DNA of 64,000 bases, taken from Botryococcus braunii (Eukaryota > Chlorophyta > Trebouxiophyceae). A program made the position numbers and the translations under genes. A model generated the notes under the pieces. It was given only the letters and a program-made list of their open reading frames with translations. It searched no databases and was not told the DNA's origin. The stretch covers positions 88,501-152,500 of the forward strand of contig KV908444.1 of NCBI GenBank assembly GCA_002005505.1. The letters run 5' to 3'. How positions within the stretch are numbered: position 1 is the first letter of the stretch; each line of letters begins with the position of its first letter. Below, piece by piece: positions 23,244 through 38,105 of the stretch.

Positions 23244-26200
23244 CTGCCAAGTTGGGTTATAGAACAATGGCATCTACAATGTTGGTAGCGTTTAAACGTC
23301 AATTGGCTCTACTTCTTACAGTCCTCAGCTCGTTTAATGGGTGGAGTCAGAGAATTACAATGTACGTCAACCCAACTTTCTACATGTCGTGCCGCAAATT
23401 GCGAGATGAACCGAAACACTGGCCACCGAAATCTCCTTCCTTGGGTTTCATTACGCCTTCCCCAGTGCTGCAGCACAGAAAAGAGCCTTTCCAGTACTCA
23501 ATGCGACACATTGGACCGACATGTTGTACTACTACCATACACACACAACACGCCCGAGATCTCTCTTTCGAGAGAAAGCTGCAATACTATTGGCAGGACA
23601 CACAAATAAGCATAAACGACTGGAACACAATAAAAATCTGAACTACCCACCCGGCAATTTCGGCCACCACACAAGGCCACTCGTCCGCATCACGGCCCAA
23701 TCTCCAAATCTGATAAAATTTCCACCGACTCAAAACACTGAATCCACTCCAATCGTAATTTCAAATCGCAAATCAAACGCAAAAATACAACTAAATCAAT
23801 CAGATACCCACCAAAACACAGATTACAATTTAAAAAGTTCACTGCCAACACAAGAAGTCATCATGGCCATGGAACTGGATATATGTTACCTAAGCCTGGA
23901 AAAGTACACAAGAGCCCCATCATGCACGTGCACCTCATTGCATAATTCAGTAACTCCACGGTTTGCAAAAAATACATGAACCCACATCCCCGCCAACAGG
24001 CAACGCTTTCAGATTTTAAGATCCACTAAGTCACTCCAGGTTCGGTCGTTCTTCAATTGTACATGCAAGCAAGCTAACAAAACACTCCAGCAACAGACAG
24101 CGAACAATGTGTACCTTGAACAAGCAAACATGTGTACACCTGAGTCAGTCAATTGGGCAACCCATTTTCATATAACGTGTGTTGATGTGTGTTGCAATTG
24201 CTGACGTATATTTTGGTTCCCTTAATCAAATCGGTTATGGGCATGTGATAACGTGGGAGACCACATGCACATGTTGATCAAGACAAGGATATGTATCCGA
24301 TATGCCATCTCGATCTTCAACCTCAGCCACCCGTGGCCTTAGGAATTTTGTTTTTAAACACTAAGGCTGTTGCGTTCAGATGTTTAATCCTTGTGCCTCT
24401 CAACCAAGCCAGCCGTCATTGCACAGGAAGACGTGGAGGAAAGCACAGGACTTGACGTTACGTTAAGCCACGTCTGGACGGATATTCTTGCCTTCATTGG
24501 GGCGAGCTTAATCATTGCTGTTGTACTGGGCCACCCGCTCGCTGCTCGGTGGAAACACATGGGGGCATCAGTAGAGAAGCATGAAGCTTGGGGTTGAGGG
24601 CTGAACCTTGCTCCGGCTGATCGTTTTTTGGCCCCTCTTCTCCCCCACCCACGCCCAGCTGGTAATAGGCCTGTTACGTAATTGTATACAAGCGTGGATG
24701 GCAGAAAGACCGGACGGAGCAAAAGTCAGCCCCCAATCCCAAACTTCACGCTACCCGAGGGAAGATCACATTTGTCCAGCCCCTATTGTATAGATAGAGC
24801 TTGGTGGGATGGATGAAGCCCCACGGTGCACAGTGTAAGTCCCATGCTGACCTATATATAGGTAGAGAGCTGAACCAAGGGAAAACAGTTTTTGGCAATC
24901 CAGGCAGCCGTGCAGAGGTCGCGCCTGCCAACGGAACAACTGCAAGGAGCGGTTCGTAGAGGGAAACACCGGTGAACCGTTGGAGCACGTGGCCCAACAC
25001 AGGGCAGGCAGAAATAAGGTGGTTCTCATCACCGACCGCTCCGTAGCTATAGGGCATGCCCTATAGCGCACATTTAGAATGACAAAGGTGGCAGGGAACC
25101 CCGCACCTACTGCCCACGTTTGTTGGTAAGCCATGTACACCCATATGAACTAATAAAACCCCGTGCGCAACTGGCTGACTCAAATGCACGAAAGTGAGGG
25201 CGTGTCGTGGAACAGAGGGCTGTTTGTGCTTTGTACAGGTACGTGTATGTATAAATGTACATTTGTACATATATGTACAGATATATACCAGTATATGTAT
25301 TGCCGTACCTCTTTCGTATGATTCGCACAACTCTGTTCTTGACCTGCACAAAAATAAAGAAACAGGGTCGGGCAAAAATGGACGAAGGCACCATTTGCTA
25401 CAAACATCTATACATTCTGGTTTACCTATAAGCCTTATACGGCCTTGATCCACATCATAAAATCCCTCTCTGAGGTGTACGATTGTGTAAGGGGTTCACA
25501 TGCATTTGCTTGTGAACAAGTCTGTAAGTCCTCTAGATTTATTCTTTCCGAGCAAGAAGCCTAATTATATATTAAAACAAGATGGCGTACAAAGCCCATT
25601 ACTGTTACTTATATGGATGATGTTGTACCAGGACGGGTAGGTTGCACCTCGCATACACCGTGTAGTGTACGAGGGCGCCCATGTGCCAAGATTGCAAACA
25701 AGTGGCCAGTATCTTGCAATACCATTTTCATACCTTGGCAATGGTTGCCAGTTGTACTGGATGTTTGCATGGCACACAAAGTCCTTATACATCTGACAAT
25801 CAGCATCGCAAGTATATGTCACGGCCGTGTCAAATGTATTGCACATACACAAGTGTAGCATAGTATTCCACTTGGCCGTGGCACTTGCGCTTCTGACTGC
25901 CTTGAAAACAGGTAGGGGTTTCAAGTCATTAGGATCAATGAAGGCACATAAAGATGCCAGATTCTATCATACACATATTTTTCTAACAGGTACGGGCCGT
26001 AATTACGTTATACCATCTATGACAGGACTTACGAATGCAACGACACCAACCAGTCTGAAAGCGTAGCTTCTTCTTGTAGCTTCTGGCTTCCAAAGATTCC
26101 TGGCATCCACGCCTAACTGAGAGTTGTTGCAACACAATTGTATTTACAGCAGTGAATCACGAGGGAGCCCGTGACTTGCTATCCTTGCTGAGATTCGATA

Positions 26201-27195
26201 ACACGCATATGCAATAGTGCCACCGCAAAGCAAACGAGTGTTAACCAACGTCAATCATGTACGCATTACTTTTACAGCCAATTGGCCAGGGATCGTGGGC
26301 CCTGCTCGTGGGCCCTGGTGAGTAACCCTCCAGCAGTCTTGAATTAACTTTCGGCCCCTCAATCGTGTTGCATGCGCTAGTAATGTGGGAGGCCCGTTGG
26401 AACCCCTGTGAGCGCCCAGTAGGAGAGCTTCACCAACGGTGAGAGCTCAAACATAAAGCAACCATATGAACACATGGGGTTGCGTAATCCAACCTGACGC
26501 AATGAAACTCCAATCCTCTCCGTTTTGGACGCTCCAAGTGATGTTGGAGCGTCCAAAATTTCCTGAGGCTAGTAACTGCTCTCCACACGATTCCTGATCC
26601 AAAGATGGTCTTAAGGCAAAACACAATGGAACTCCAAACATCTTGACCACATTTTGAGGACAGCATGCTCAAAATATTGCCTGGTAACACTGTTCTCCTG
26701 GCAGCAGACTACATTTGCTGGGCCCAGCAAATGCGGTCTTCCCCTTGAGAGTGCATTTGTGGAAGCAAGTTGCAGAACATTTAAATCAATTGACTGTTCT
26801 CGCAACAACTGTGCAGGCACAACTGTCTGATCCGATGCAGTTTCGTGGGTTCTGCCTTCTAGCAGAAGGTGTTTGCCTCGGCCTTGCTTTTCTCGGGGCA
26901 ACTCAACCAACCAGCAAGCTTCTCTGCGTCACAAGGCGCTTGTTTTTCTAATGCCATTGTGTTGGCCCCTCCTTCCTAACTATGAACTCTATATAAATAA
27001 AATAAGTCCAGGGAATTTTTCGGAAGTTTCTTAAGAGCTCCGAAGATTTACGACTCTATGGAACTCTGTGAAGCCCTTAGTGGACTGCTGGGGCCTCCAC
27101 GTGGCCAGCATCAGGCACAAGGAGCGGTGTTTGGCATATGCGCACTTGAGGCTGCTTACCCAGGAAACTTCCTTCAATTCGGCCAAAAACAGGCA
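23244..27195. other. Long stretch with no supported gene
   Basis: About 4 kb with only short, low-quality frames. Two short palindromes are present: a stem 26523-26537 with 26544-26558 (TTTTGGACGCTCCAA, 6-nt loop) and a perfect 22-bp palindrome at 26712-26733 (CATTTGCTGGG and its complement). No RNA gene was identified. Confidence 0.4.
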
Positions 27196-29389
<2,194 letters not shown>

Positions 29390-30510
29390 CTGCCGAGCAA
29401 AGGATAGTGTCAAAACTGTGACTACCATCTTTTGAGCCTATCATCAGCTTTAGCCGGGGATTCATGGCATTTGGGCCGCATCTTAGAAAGTGTAGGTTTG
29501 ATGCTGCAGGATTAGACTCTCATGGTTGAGTTTGCACGATACATATCCATTTTGATTTTCTTACCTTAGGAGCCCAGTCTAATCCCTCTTAAAGTATTTC
29601 AGGTGCACCACCTATGGAATGTGAATTGGCCACTGAACAGACTAGAAGACTGCCAGAGCCGGCAAGCAAATGGCCTTTCGTTGTGATGAAGAGGTTCACC
29701 ACATGACGTGACAGCGTACCAAGAAGAAGCCTTGGGTGCAAATGCACCCTCAGCCGGGGCCTCAGCGGGCATGACGAAATCATTTGATGGATCCTTGAGG
29801 TCATAACCAGAAACATATCCTGCGCCAATCCGGGCCCCAAGATGTCATCTCAGATGCTGAGTGACAGCCCTATTTGCAATGTTAAATTCTTCGTCCAGTC
29901 TTTTCCAAAACGCTTCAGTTCAGCTGTGGATCCATTGGTAAAAGGTGATCAATCTTGAAGGCCAGGGATGGGTGCTTGAGTAAGAGGCCTCTGTTCCGAC
30001 TCGTTCTACTTGCCTATCTTGGAAGCCCTGAAGCCACCGTGGTAGGTTGCAATACATATGAGGGCAAACTGAATTTTCGATCTCATTACAGCTTCGGGGA
30101 AACTGTCGTGCAAAGGACAGGGTATCCGGTGTCAAGTCACGAACCAGCGCCACTTCCCATGCAGTGTACGTGATACATTTGGAAGATATCGTATGGGTTT
30201 CTTCTCAAAACCATACGTTTGAGTTTATCGATATTGATCTTATTTTTTAGGTTATGTTCAAAGATTTTTCAACCGCCGAGATGGGCGGAAGTGGTTGTCA
30301 GTACTTGTGTGATCCACCTGGTGGGCCACATTTGAAAAAACAAACAACGCGTGGGTGTCTCCCGGTCCCCCGCCCCCCGGTTGTCCGGGACAACTTCAAA
30401 GAGAAAGTGAATAGATCAGTCAACTTGTCCCCAAAAAAGGGCATCGTCGTAGAGTCAATGATAGTGCTAGGAACACACCATATCCAGTGCTGATGGGTTC
30501 ATTTGACTAG
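29390..30510. other. Between two genes; upstream exons possible
   Basis: 5' exons of the minus-strand decarboxylase-like gene and of the plus-strand gene ending at 30708 should both lie here or beyond. A plus frame at 30254-30493 is open but not recognisable. No signal-peptide exon was found. Confidence 0.35.
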
Positions 30511-30708
30511 TTGAGGTATCTGGCCCGTGACCTGGACGCTCTAATTATATGGTATCCTGTTGCTGGCGGTACAGTGAAAGTTGTTTTAAAGGGAAAAGTG
30601 AAATATTCACATAAGGTTTGCACCATTACGTTTGTCAATGGCCCCTGGATTCCACATACCCGCATGCAGAACGCATGGGGTGATGCCAGGATACGCTTCA
30701 CTTATTAA
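30511..30708 (+). CDS. Last exon of an unrecognised gene, directly beside element A
   Basis: After an acceptor (TTTGACTAG) the frame is open for about 65 codons to TAA at 30706-30708: ARDLDALIIWYPVAGG, then KVVLKGKVKYSHKV and NGPWIPHTRMQNAWGDARIR. Alternating hydrophobic residues suggest beta strands. No family is recognised. A decayed copy of its end lies at 23.05-23.14 kb. Retrotransposon A begins 12 bp past the stop codon, so the 3'UTR and poly(A) site are now displaced to beyond 50344. Confidence 0.5.
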   Translation: MRYLARDLDALIIWYPVAGGTVKVVLKGKVKYSHKVCTITFVNGPWIPHTRMQNAWGDARIRFTY

Positions 30709-30720
30709 ACTAAAGGTTTT

Positions 30721-31451
30721 TGAACAATTCTGAGCGTGGCGTTTCCTGTATGACCCGGGCACGAAGGGTGATTAGCTCGTCGGCACTCTTGTTGTGTGTA
30801 GGAGAACAAGCAGTGACCGAATGTGAATGAGGACTTGATAGGCAACAGACAAGAGATAAGCACCCGAAGTGCCTTTAATGTCCCAATCAAGTCATTACAA
30901 TGCTACTTGCTTTCTCTCATCACTCCGTAATTCAAACTACTTAATCTACGTAACTACCGATAGTCTGCATTACCAGTGTTCAATGAGGAAAACATTAGCA
31001 CCAACTTAATAACATTACCTAGACCTCTTCCTAACCAATTGTCAATGAGGCTTCTGTCACTCGACGTCAGGTTACCTGTATGACCCGGGCACGAAGGGTG
31101 ATTAGCTCGTCGGCACTCTTGTTGTGTGTAGGAAAACAAGCAGTGACCGAATGTGAATGAGGACTTGATAGGCAACAGACAAGAGATAAGCACCCGAAGT
31201 GCCTTTAATGTCCCAATCAAGTGCCTCGTCCTTGCACGCCGGCGTCATAAATCCTTTCTAGCAAACCGTGTCCAATTACCTCATTCTCCCTAATCTATGC
31301 GAAATTGGTCTAGATTGATTCTGGCAGAATACCTAGGTTCTGCCACCTATTACTCATTCTAATGAATATTCCCGCTGGTTAATCCGAGCTGATCTGGCCA
31401 CTATTACTCTTCTGAGGGAAAGGCACCAAATGTTCTTTCACTATTATAACA
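30721..31451 (-). repeat. Element A, 3' LTR
   Basis: 731 bp, TGTTATAATAG at the element-sense start and TTCA at its end. It contains a direct repeat of about 147 bp beginning at 30745 and 31075 (period 330 bp). TSD GTTTT lies immediately before it. Confidence 0.93.
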
Positions 31452-31469
31452 CTTCCCCTTGCCTTTTCC

Positions 31470-33134
31470 TCACAAAAACTTGGCCAAACCAAGAGCCTCA
31501 CGATGTCCTTGAAATATCTGCCTTGTTAAAGGCTTGGTGAAGATGTCTGCTACATTCCTGGCTGAGGGAACGTATTTCACATCAACCTGACCCAAAGCAA
31601 TAGCTTCGCGCGCAAAGTGGAAGCTGATTGCAATATGCTTGGTATGCTCAGAAAACACTGGATTTCTGAGATGATTGATACATCCCTGATTATCACAGTG
31701 AATCTTGACTGTCCACGGGGAAATGCCAATTTCCTCGAGGAAGCCCTTCACCCAATTAGCCTCCTTGACAGCTGCACTTGCTGCCATGAACTCAGCTTCT
31801 ACAGTGGAGGTGGCCACTGCAGACTGCTTTTTGCTGCCCCAAACTACAGCCCCTCCAAACACGCGGATGACATAACCTGTAGTGGAGAAGCGATGATCTT
31901 GATCACCACCATAATCAGCATCTACGAAACCTTCTAACTCTGTATCCTTCCCTCCAAGAATCAGAGCCAGCTCTCTCGTTCCCTTAAGATATTTCAGCAC
32001 CCTGATGGCTTCATTCCAGTGTGCTGTGGTAGGATTAATCCTATAACGAGAGAGTAACCCCACAGCTTGAGCTATATCAGGCCTGGTGGTATTGGCAATA
32101 TACAATAGGGACCCAACCAGCTCACAATATCGGTTACCTGGAGGCAAAATGCTCCCAGCACCAATACTGTCACTGTTGTCTTTGGACATAGGTCTCTGGG
32201 TGGCTACAAAATCTTTAGTCATTGGAGTGTCAGGCCCCAAAGACTCCAGATCCAGCCCAAATTTCTCTACTAGTGCATCAATCTTAGGGATACAGCTCAA
32301 TGAAATGAGGCCTTTATCCCTGTCTCTCATCACTTGGCAGCCCAAGAAATCCTTCACCTCTCCCAAATCATGAATGGTGAATTCTTGCTTGAGCAGCCCC
32401 TTCACTCTCTCAATCTCTCCCATGCCCTTGGAAACTATCAGCAGATCATTAACATATATCAACACAAAGGACTTCCCTCCATCTACTGAACACTTCACAT
32501 AGACACCAGCATCACTTTTACACACCTCATATCCCATGGTATGCAGCTTCTCATTCAGGGTCTTATGCCATGCCCTGGGTGCTTGCTTCAGCCCATACAG
32601 AGCCTTCTTCAAGCGACACACAGTGTTACCATCCCCATTCTCAAAACCAGGAGGTTGTGTGACATACACCTCCTCTTCCAATTCACCATTCAAGAATGCT
32701 GTCTTGACATCCACTTGGTGGATCTCAAGACCCTCTTGTGCAGCCACTGAAAGCAGTGCTCTCCTAGATCCATAACTGCTAGTTGGTGCAAACACCTCCA
32801 TGACATCTACACCAGGGATTTGCCTACATCCCTGAGCTACCAACCTTGCCTTGAACCTTCGCACATTACCATGAGCATCCATTTTCACTGAGAAAATCCA
32901 GTGAACTGGAATCACTTTATGACCACGAGGCCTGGGGACATACTCCATCACCTCGTGGGCATCCAACGAATTCTGCTCTTCCTGCATGGCAGCCTTCCAG
33001 TATTCCCACTGGGGAGACTGCTGTGCCTCTCTCAAGCTTGAGGGCACACTTATCTTGCTAAAACGCACTCCAGTATGCTTCCCCTTTTCTCCCTGGCTCT
33101 CAGCAGTGCTGCTCTCATTCTCTCTCTCACCCAC
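31470..33134 (-). pseudogene. Element A: reverse transcriptase-RNase H, 554 codons, altered active site
   Basis: Copia-type RT and RNase H in one open frame: HWIFSVKMDAHGNVRRFKAR, VFAPTSSYG, HQVDVKTAFLNGELEEEVYV, ALYGLKQAPRAWHK, then Y-V-N-D where copia elements have Y-V-D-D (codon AAT at 32448-32450), and RNase H motifs (GFVDADYGGD, STVEAEFMAA, CDNQGC). It ends with TGA at 31470. The change of the first aspartate of the YxDD box should abolish polymerase activity, so this long frame is not evidence of a working enzyme. Confidence 0.88.
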
Positions 33135-34161
33135 TACTCTTCCACTGACTGTCGCCGTACAGCACGGTGGAACAGCCTGAGCAGGTTCAGATCTCCTTCT
33201 CTGCTCTCTCTCTCTCTTCGACTCGCAGTTTGCCTTTTCAAGCTTACTGCTCCGCAGGCTAACATCATTCTCCCAGACACAGGTATCTCACGGAAAGCTC
33301 TTGTAGTCTGGGGTTGTCACACATTGTCTGAGCTTCCGATTCACTTCCTCATTCGCACTCTCACGAGTCTGACGAGTGGCAGTCTCGTCAGTTCCCTCAC
33401 AAGCAATCTGAGCACCCTGCTGGATGTGTGTGGCTGCTCCTTGTGTGCACTGAGTTAGTGCCTCTCTTTCTCTCTGTCTTCCACCCACTACACATGTGCG
33501 CTGGGACGCTGGCCCAGCTGCGCGCTCACAGACATTGCCCCCATTTGTGTGGCTGGCACCACATTGCGTCTGGGCTTCATGGAATTGGACTGTGCAGCTT
33601 ATCTCACATGATGCATCTCTAACATCACTCTCAGGCACTGTACAGGTCCCACCCAAACAGCTCGGCTCACTTGGACCATTTTCAGTCTGATCAGATACTG
33701 TCCCCCTCTCATCGCTCACATGTGGCGCAGGTCTCTCGTGATCCTGACCTCTTTCCTGCACTTCCCCTGGTCCCTGTGACTCAGTGTCACATTCAGTCAA
33801 CCCCACTCGCTCACAGCTCTCTCCCTTCTCCTGTGCCAGCAGGAGCTCGCGAGCAGTAGTTCGATGCTCGTAGCGTTGTGATCTTGTCAATCCATCCGGG
33901 GGCTGGCCTTCGTTGTCAGGCCGCGGGTCTCGGAGGGTCTGCTGGGCTCGCTCCAAAAGCCGTTGATGTCCTTCACTGTCGGGATTCCCTCTTGCCATTC
34001 GACGGAGTGTCTCCAACATACCAGACTGGTCCAGGTCCAGCGGATGAGTCCCTCCCGGTGATCCAGAGACATGATCAGTGGCACCTTCCTCCGGGAGGCA
34101 CTTCCCCTGACAGACAGGCTCGGTTGCAGCCTCGTCAGGGGCTTCTGGGAGGGTGCTGTCA
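33135..34161 (-). pseudogene. Element A: integrase-reverse transcriptase linker
   Basis: A hydrophilic linker (LRRMARGNPDSEGHQRLLER, QPPDGLTRSQRYEHRTTARE) equivalent to the linker in B and D, with a TGA stop at 33288-33290. Its upstream end is cut by the LTR of element C, which supplies an artificial start (MMPNAHNL). Confidence 0.7.
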
Positions 34162-34166
34162 TGTCT

Positions 34167-34535
34167 TCTTAGGTTATGGGCATTCGGCATCACCTGTAAG
34201 CAAGCAGACAGGTCGTAAGTTCGTGCCTCTCCAGCTACAGTCCTTGACGACTGTCTGCTCTTTTAGACACATGCAACTGCATGAACAAGACTGGCATCCT
34301 TATGTGCCCAGTATCTTTCCAAACCAGTTGCTCGACTATGCGGTGATCGCAGCTTTAATAGTCCTTTCACGCTAACGCGTAATCTAAATCAGATTGTACC
34401 TTATGTTCGAAATAGACCTCATCCGAACGTGTCTTGAGGTACCTTATGTGGATAGTGGACCCGTATCCTAATAATGTACATTTGAAGATCACCTAAAGCA
34501 CAAGGCATTCTATAATGTATGTTCACAACTCAACA
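34167..34535 (-). repeat. Element C, 3' LTR, one-period form
   Basis: 369 bp, carrying only one copy of the internal repeat unit (CCTGTAAGCAAGCAGACAGG onwards). TSD TGTCT precedes it. Confidence 0.9.
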
Positions 34536-35060
34536 CTTCCCCTTGCCTGCATGCTTTATGTGTATCTTCTCAGTCCTAGTGAATCCCTATGACTAACACC
34601 ACGGACTTGTTAAGTTGTTTGGTCATAAACTCAGCCACATTGTGAGCAGATTCCACATAGGGGATATCTGCCAGTCCCTCTCCTATGGCCTCCCTAGCTT
34701 AGTGGCATCCACAAAGCCTTCACGCTCGGGTACCTTCCCTCCACGAGTAAAAGCTAACTCTTGGGTGTCCCTAAGATACTTCAGCACTCGAATGGCTTCA
34801 CTCCAGTGCGAAGTGGTAGGGCTCATTCTGTACCTTGGCAACACACCAACTGCCTATGCAATTTCAGATCTGGTGGTGTTGGCAATGTACCGGAGTGACC
34901 CTTTAAGCTCACAATACCGATGGCCAGGAGTGCCTGACCCTACTGACTCCACATCCTTGGACTCGAGCCTGCTGCTAGCCACAAAGTCCTTGAACATTGG
35001 AGTATCAACTCCACGACCATCCTCACACAACACCCTTTCCAACGTTTTGCAACGCTATTC
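34536..35060 (-). pseudogene. Element C: remnant of reverse transcriptase-RNase H end
   Basis: Starts with the same 3' end as B and D (polypurine tract, then the C-terminal codons), but large internal deletions join RNase H to part of RT. A fragment reads GRGVDTPMFKDFVASSRLES and HRYCELKGSLRYIANTTRSE, matching the region after YVDD in B. Confidence 0.8.
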
Positions 35061-36367
35061 TAAGTCCACAGACACCACTCATGTATACCGCAGTAATACC
35101 TCTGACAACAATTGAAGACTAGTCTCCTCGACGTGTTCAAGTGACGACATGAATTTAATACGTACCCGTCATGATGATCATGACAGCTAAACATACATGT
35201 AAACTCAAAATCCATCCCCTCACTTTCAAAGCCCCCCATACATTTCAACTGACCCTTTAGTCCGCGGCGCGACATCGAAACTAGTTGCGACCGTGATTTC
35301 CTGTGTGAGTTCCCTTTCTATCACCATATGGAGGCCAATACTTGCACAACCAACATGACCCAGGACTCACTGCTTGAGCACTTTCAAGTTGTCTTGCCCT
35401 AACTCACATTGCTTCCCCTGGAAGTGCTATTACATGTTTCACGGTCCGTCGATCAAATTATATTTCTCCAACCTCTATACTTTTATTTGGTTAAGTATTT
35501 GAAGCATCAAGACTAAACAGACACCGTTACAAACGACCTGCACTCAAAAACGCATCTAACAACTATGTTTCATGTTATATAACCTAGAGTCTGGATATCA
35601 ACGACTTTCATCTGGAATTTTTCAAGATTTCTCACATATGGCCACAACTCCCAAACTTGGCTCTCTGGCTATCTGTAAGAACTCTCTCTAGCTTTCATTG
35701 ATTTTACTGGCTATCCCGGTCTAGCTTTCTAACGTGAGGGTGCACCGATGCATCAAGGCCTTAGGATTAAATTGTCTGTAACTGACAATTCTACCTCCCA
35801 AAGCTCACTTGTATTGGTCACAATGATGGTAGCTCACCTCTACCCTATTTATACACATAACCCTTAAAAAAGTCTTATCTATACACCATCAGTACTATGA
35901 TCAGTCTCTAAGGGCGTTGCTGCAACAATACACATGACTTACAAAGTCACCAACGCTTACGTGTATTGGGTCAAATATCACCATCCTCTGCTTGAGGAGC
36001 TAGGGTCATCACAGGTACCTATCAGTAACCTCATGTTGAGCACAATAGATCCTCTTCATCATCACTACTAGACATTATGCTACTCAACATCCAAATGCGC
36101 GAAAAACGCAACGCGCGCACGCGCGCAACGATAACTGATGAGCTTCCCCTGACCACATTATGTCACAGATTAACCCAAAACTCTTCAAATTAATTCATTG
36201 TCCTCAGAAACCAATTCTTTTCCATGTCAATATCAGAATTAGCTTTACATGTTAGCAATTTTTGGTGTTCATAATTTGGCCCATCTAACACTCATATCCT
36301 TTGTGTAGCCCGCACCATGGATTAAGACTAACTTGCAGCTATTTCTACCCCTCTTTGCATTCCTAGA

Positions 36368-36815
36368 GTCATTCATGTATATCACGTTAAACATTCTGGG
36401 TCAACTACCATGCATTGCAACGATAAAATTGTAATCTTCTGGTACCCACAACTCACTCCTGGTCAGCCCAAAACCTTTCAACACCAGGTCATTCATGTAT
36501 ATCACCTTAAACATTCTAGGTCAATTACCCTATGGTCCATGCCAGACTGTAGGTCAGGGCGTGAAGCGCATGCATTGCGCAACGATACAATTGTAATCTT
36601 GTGGTACCCACAACTCACTCTTGGTCAGCCCAAAAACTTTCAACACCAGGTCATTGATGTATATCCCCTTAAACATTCTGGGTCAATTACTCTATGGTCC
36701 ATGCCAGACTGTAGGTCAGGGTGTGAAGCGCATGCATTGCGCAACGATAAAATTGTAATCTTCTGGTACCCACAACTCACTCCTGGTCAACCCAAAAACT
36801 TTCAACACCAAGTCA
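36368..36815. repeat. Tandem repeat, about 162-bp unit, 2.8 copies
   Basis: GTCATTCATGTATATCAC-like starts at 36368, 36488 and 36650. The second and third are 162 bp apart; the first copy is shorter (120 bp), lacking the CTATGGTCCATGCCAGACTG block. Confidence 0.85.
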
Positions 36816-37164
36816 AAAAAACCTCAGCATACCTTAGGGATTTTCACAACACCACATACACAGACACACATAGAGAGGTCTCACAAGCCACACTGGACCC
36901 ATATATGACCCTATGTAAGACCACTCAAGGTTTGACAACCGCGTTGGCCACACAACATCAGCCACACATCGCATTGACTACACATCATTGACCAGACACA
37001 ACCAGTCAATGTCTAGTTTCACACTCTGGAAAACATGGAAGGAATGCCAGGCACATAAGACAAGTCATGACATTGATTACACAGCAGTTCCGATAAGAGG
37101 TCTTGACTCCGCAAGTGCACGACAGTTCAATGAGGCACACGACTCCCGATTTAGCATTTCACAC

Positions 37165-37322
37165 CCTCAACATTAGGGACTAGCCATCAGCGAGTCCGAA
37201 CGCGACACCTGATCAGCCTTTCTCACCCTCAGCATTAGGGACTAGCCATCAGCGAGTCCGAACGCGACACCTGATCAGCCTTTCTCACCCTTAACATTAG
37301 GGACTAGCCATCAGCGAGTAGC
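37165..37322. repeat. Tandem repeat, 62-bp unit, about 2.5 copies
   Basis: CATTAGGGACTAGCCATCAG begins at 37171, 37233 and 37295, exactly 62 bp apart, inside element C. Confidence 0.9.
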
Positions 37323-38105
37323 AGCGCAAACCACAATACGAATGTGCTCAGTGGACTGGGGAACCAAAAGTCCCATACCACCATATTGCACCAACTCCTG
37401 GCTGTTTACACATACACAATCAATGTCTTTCAAGCCCCAGCTCATGGACATCTTTACACACGCTTACACATACAACACATATGTAAGCCCATCCCCATGC
37501 TGCAGTACCTGTACTGTTGCTCATGGTGTCTACCAATACCTGGATGGGGGCTCCCTAGGGTCCACCCACTTCTTCCCGCTGAGTATCACACTTGCTGTCA
37601 GTGGTTAGAGGTCATTCATAACTACTTTTGTTAATCTGACCCCCTTGATCTCCAGCCTTAAGAGGGTGCAGACTTAAAAAGAAGCCTTTCTATTGGTTCA
37701 CCTCTCAACCAGTACACTTACTGTAACACAGGAGCATCACTTCCTCTCTCAACTCATTGAGCCACACACTCACAATTTCAGATCCCAAATCATACACAAC
37801 CTCCCATATGCACTCAAAATTTCACTCCTCCATCCCAAGGTGGTCTTCCGCCTCGTGCCCTTCCAACCGGGATTTCACCACCTCGCCTTGCGGATGAAAC
37901 TGCCAAGATTTCTTGGTATTTCAGAATCAATTCGAATGGATTCTGAAGCATATACTGCGACATGAAGGCGGGGTACAAACTGCGGGGCTGTCGCTCCCTT
38001 TGGGACTGGAGTAGACTTGTGTAGTGTCCGCTGGCCACCAGTGCCTTGCCCAAAAACCACATATCGGCTGGTCCTCAGCACCCAGAGTTGGGTGGGCCCA
38101 TAACC

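Larger units (their letters stand above)
35061..38105. other. Element C interior: non-coding filler with tandem repeats
   Basis: No retrotransposon genes. It contains two tandem repeats listed separately and one short minus frame at 37814-38062 (82 codons, MWFLGKALVASGHYTSLLQS at its start) just downstream of the primer site. The origin of this DNA is unknown; it may be captured host sequence. Confidence 0.55.

Noticed and set aside
33288..34193. A 301-codon gene starting MMPNAHNL
   Set aside because: The first residues come from the LTR of element C; the rest is the integrase-RT linker of element A.
34167..34535. A solo LTR independent of element C
   Set aside because: It pairs with 38106-38807 through the shared TSD TGTCT and the same family sequence; its short length is explained by loss of one internal period.
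37814..38062. The 82-codon frame in C as a gene
   Set aside because: Short, single copy in this window, no recognisable motif; only noted as part of the filler.
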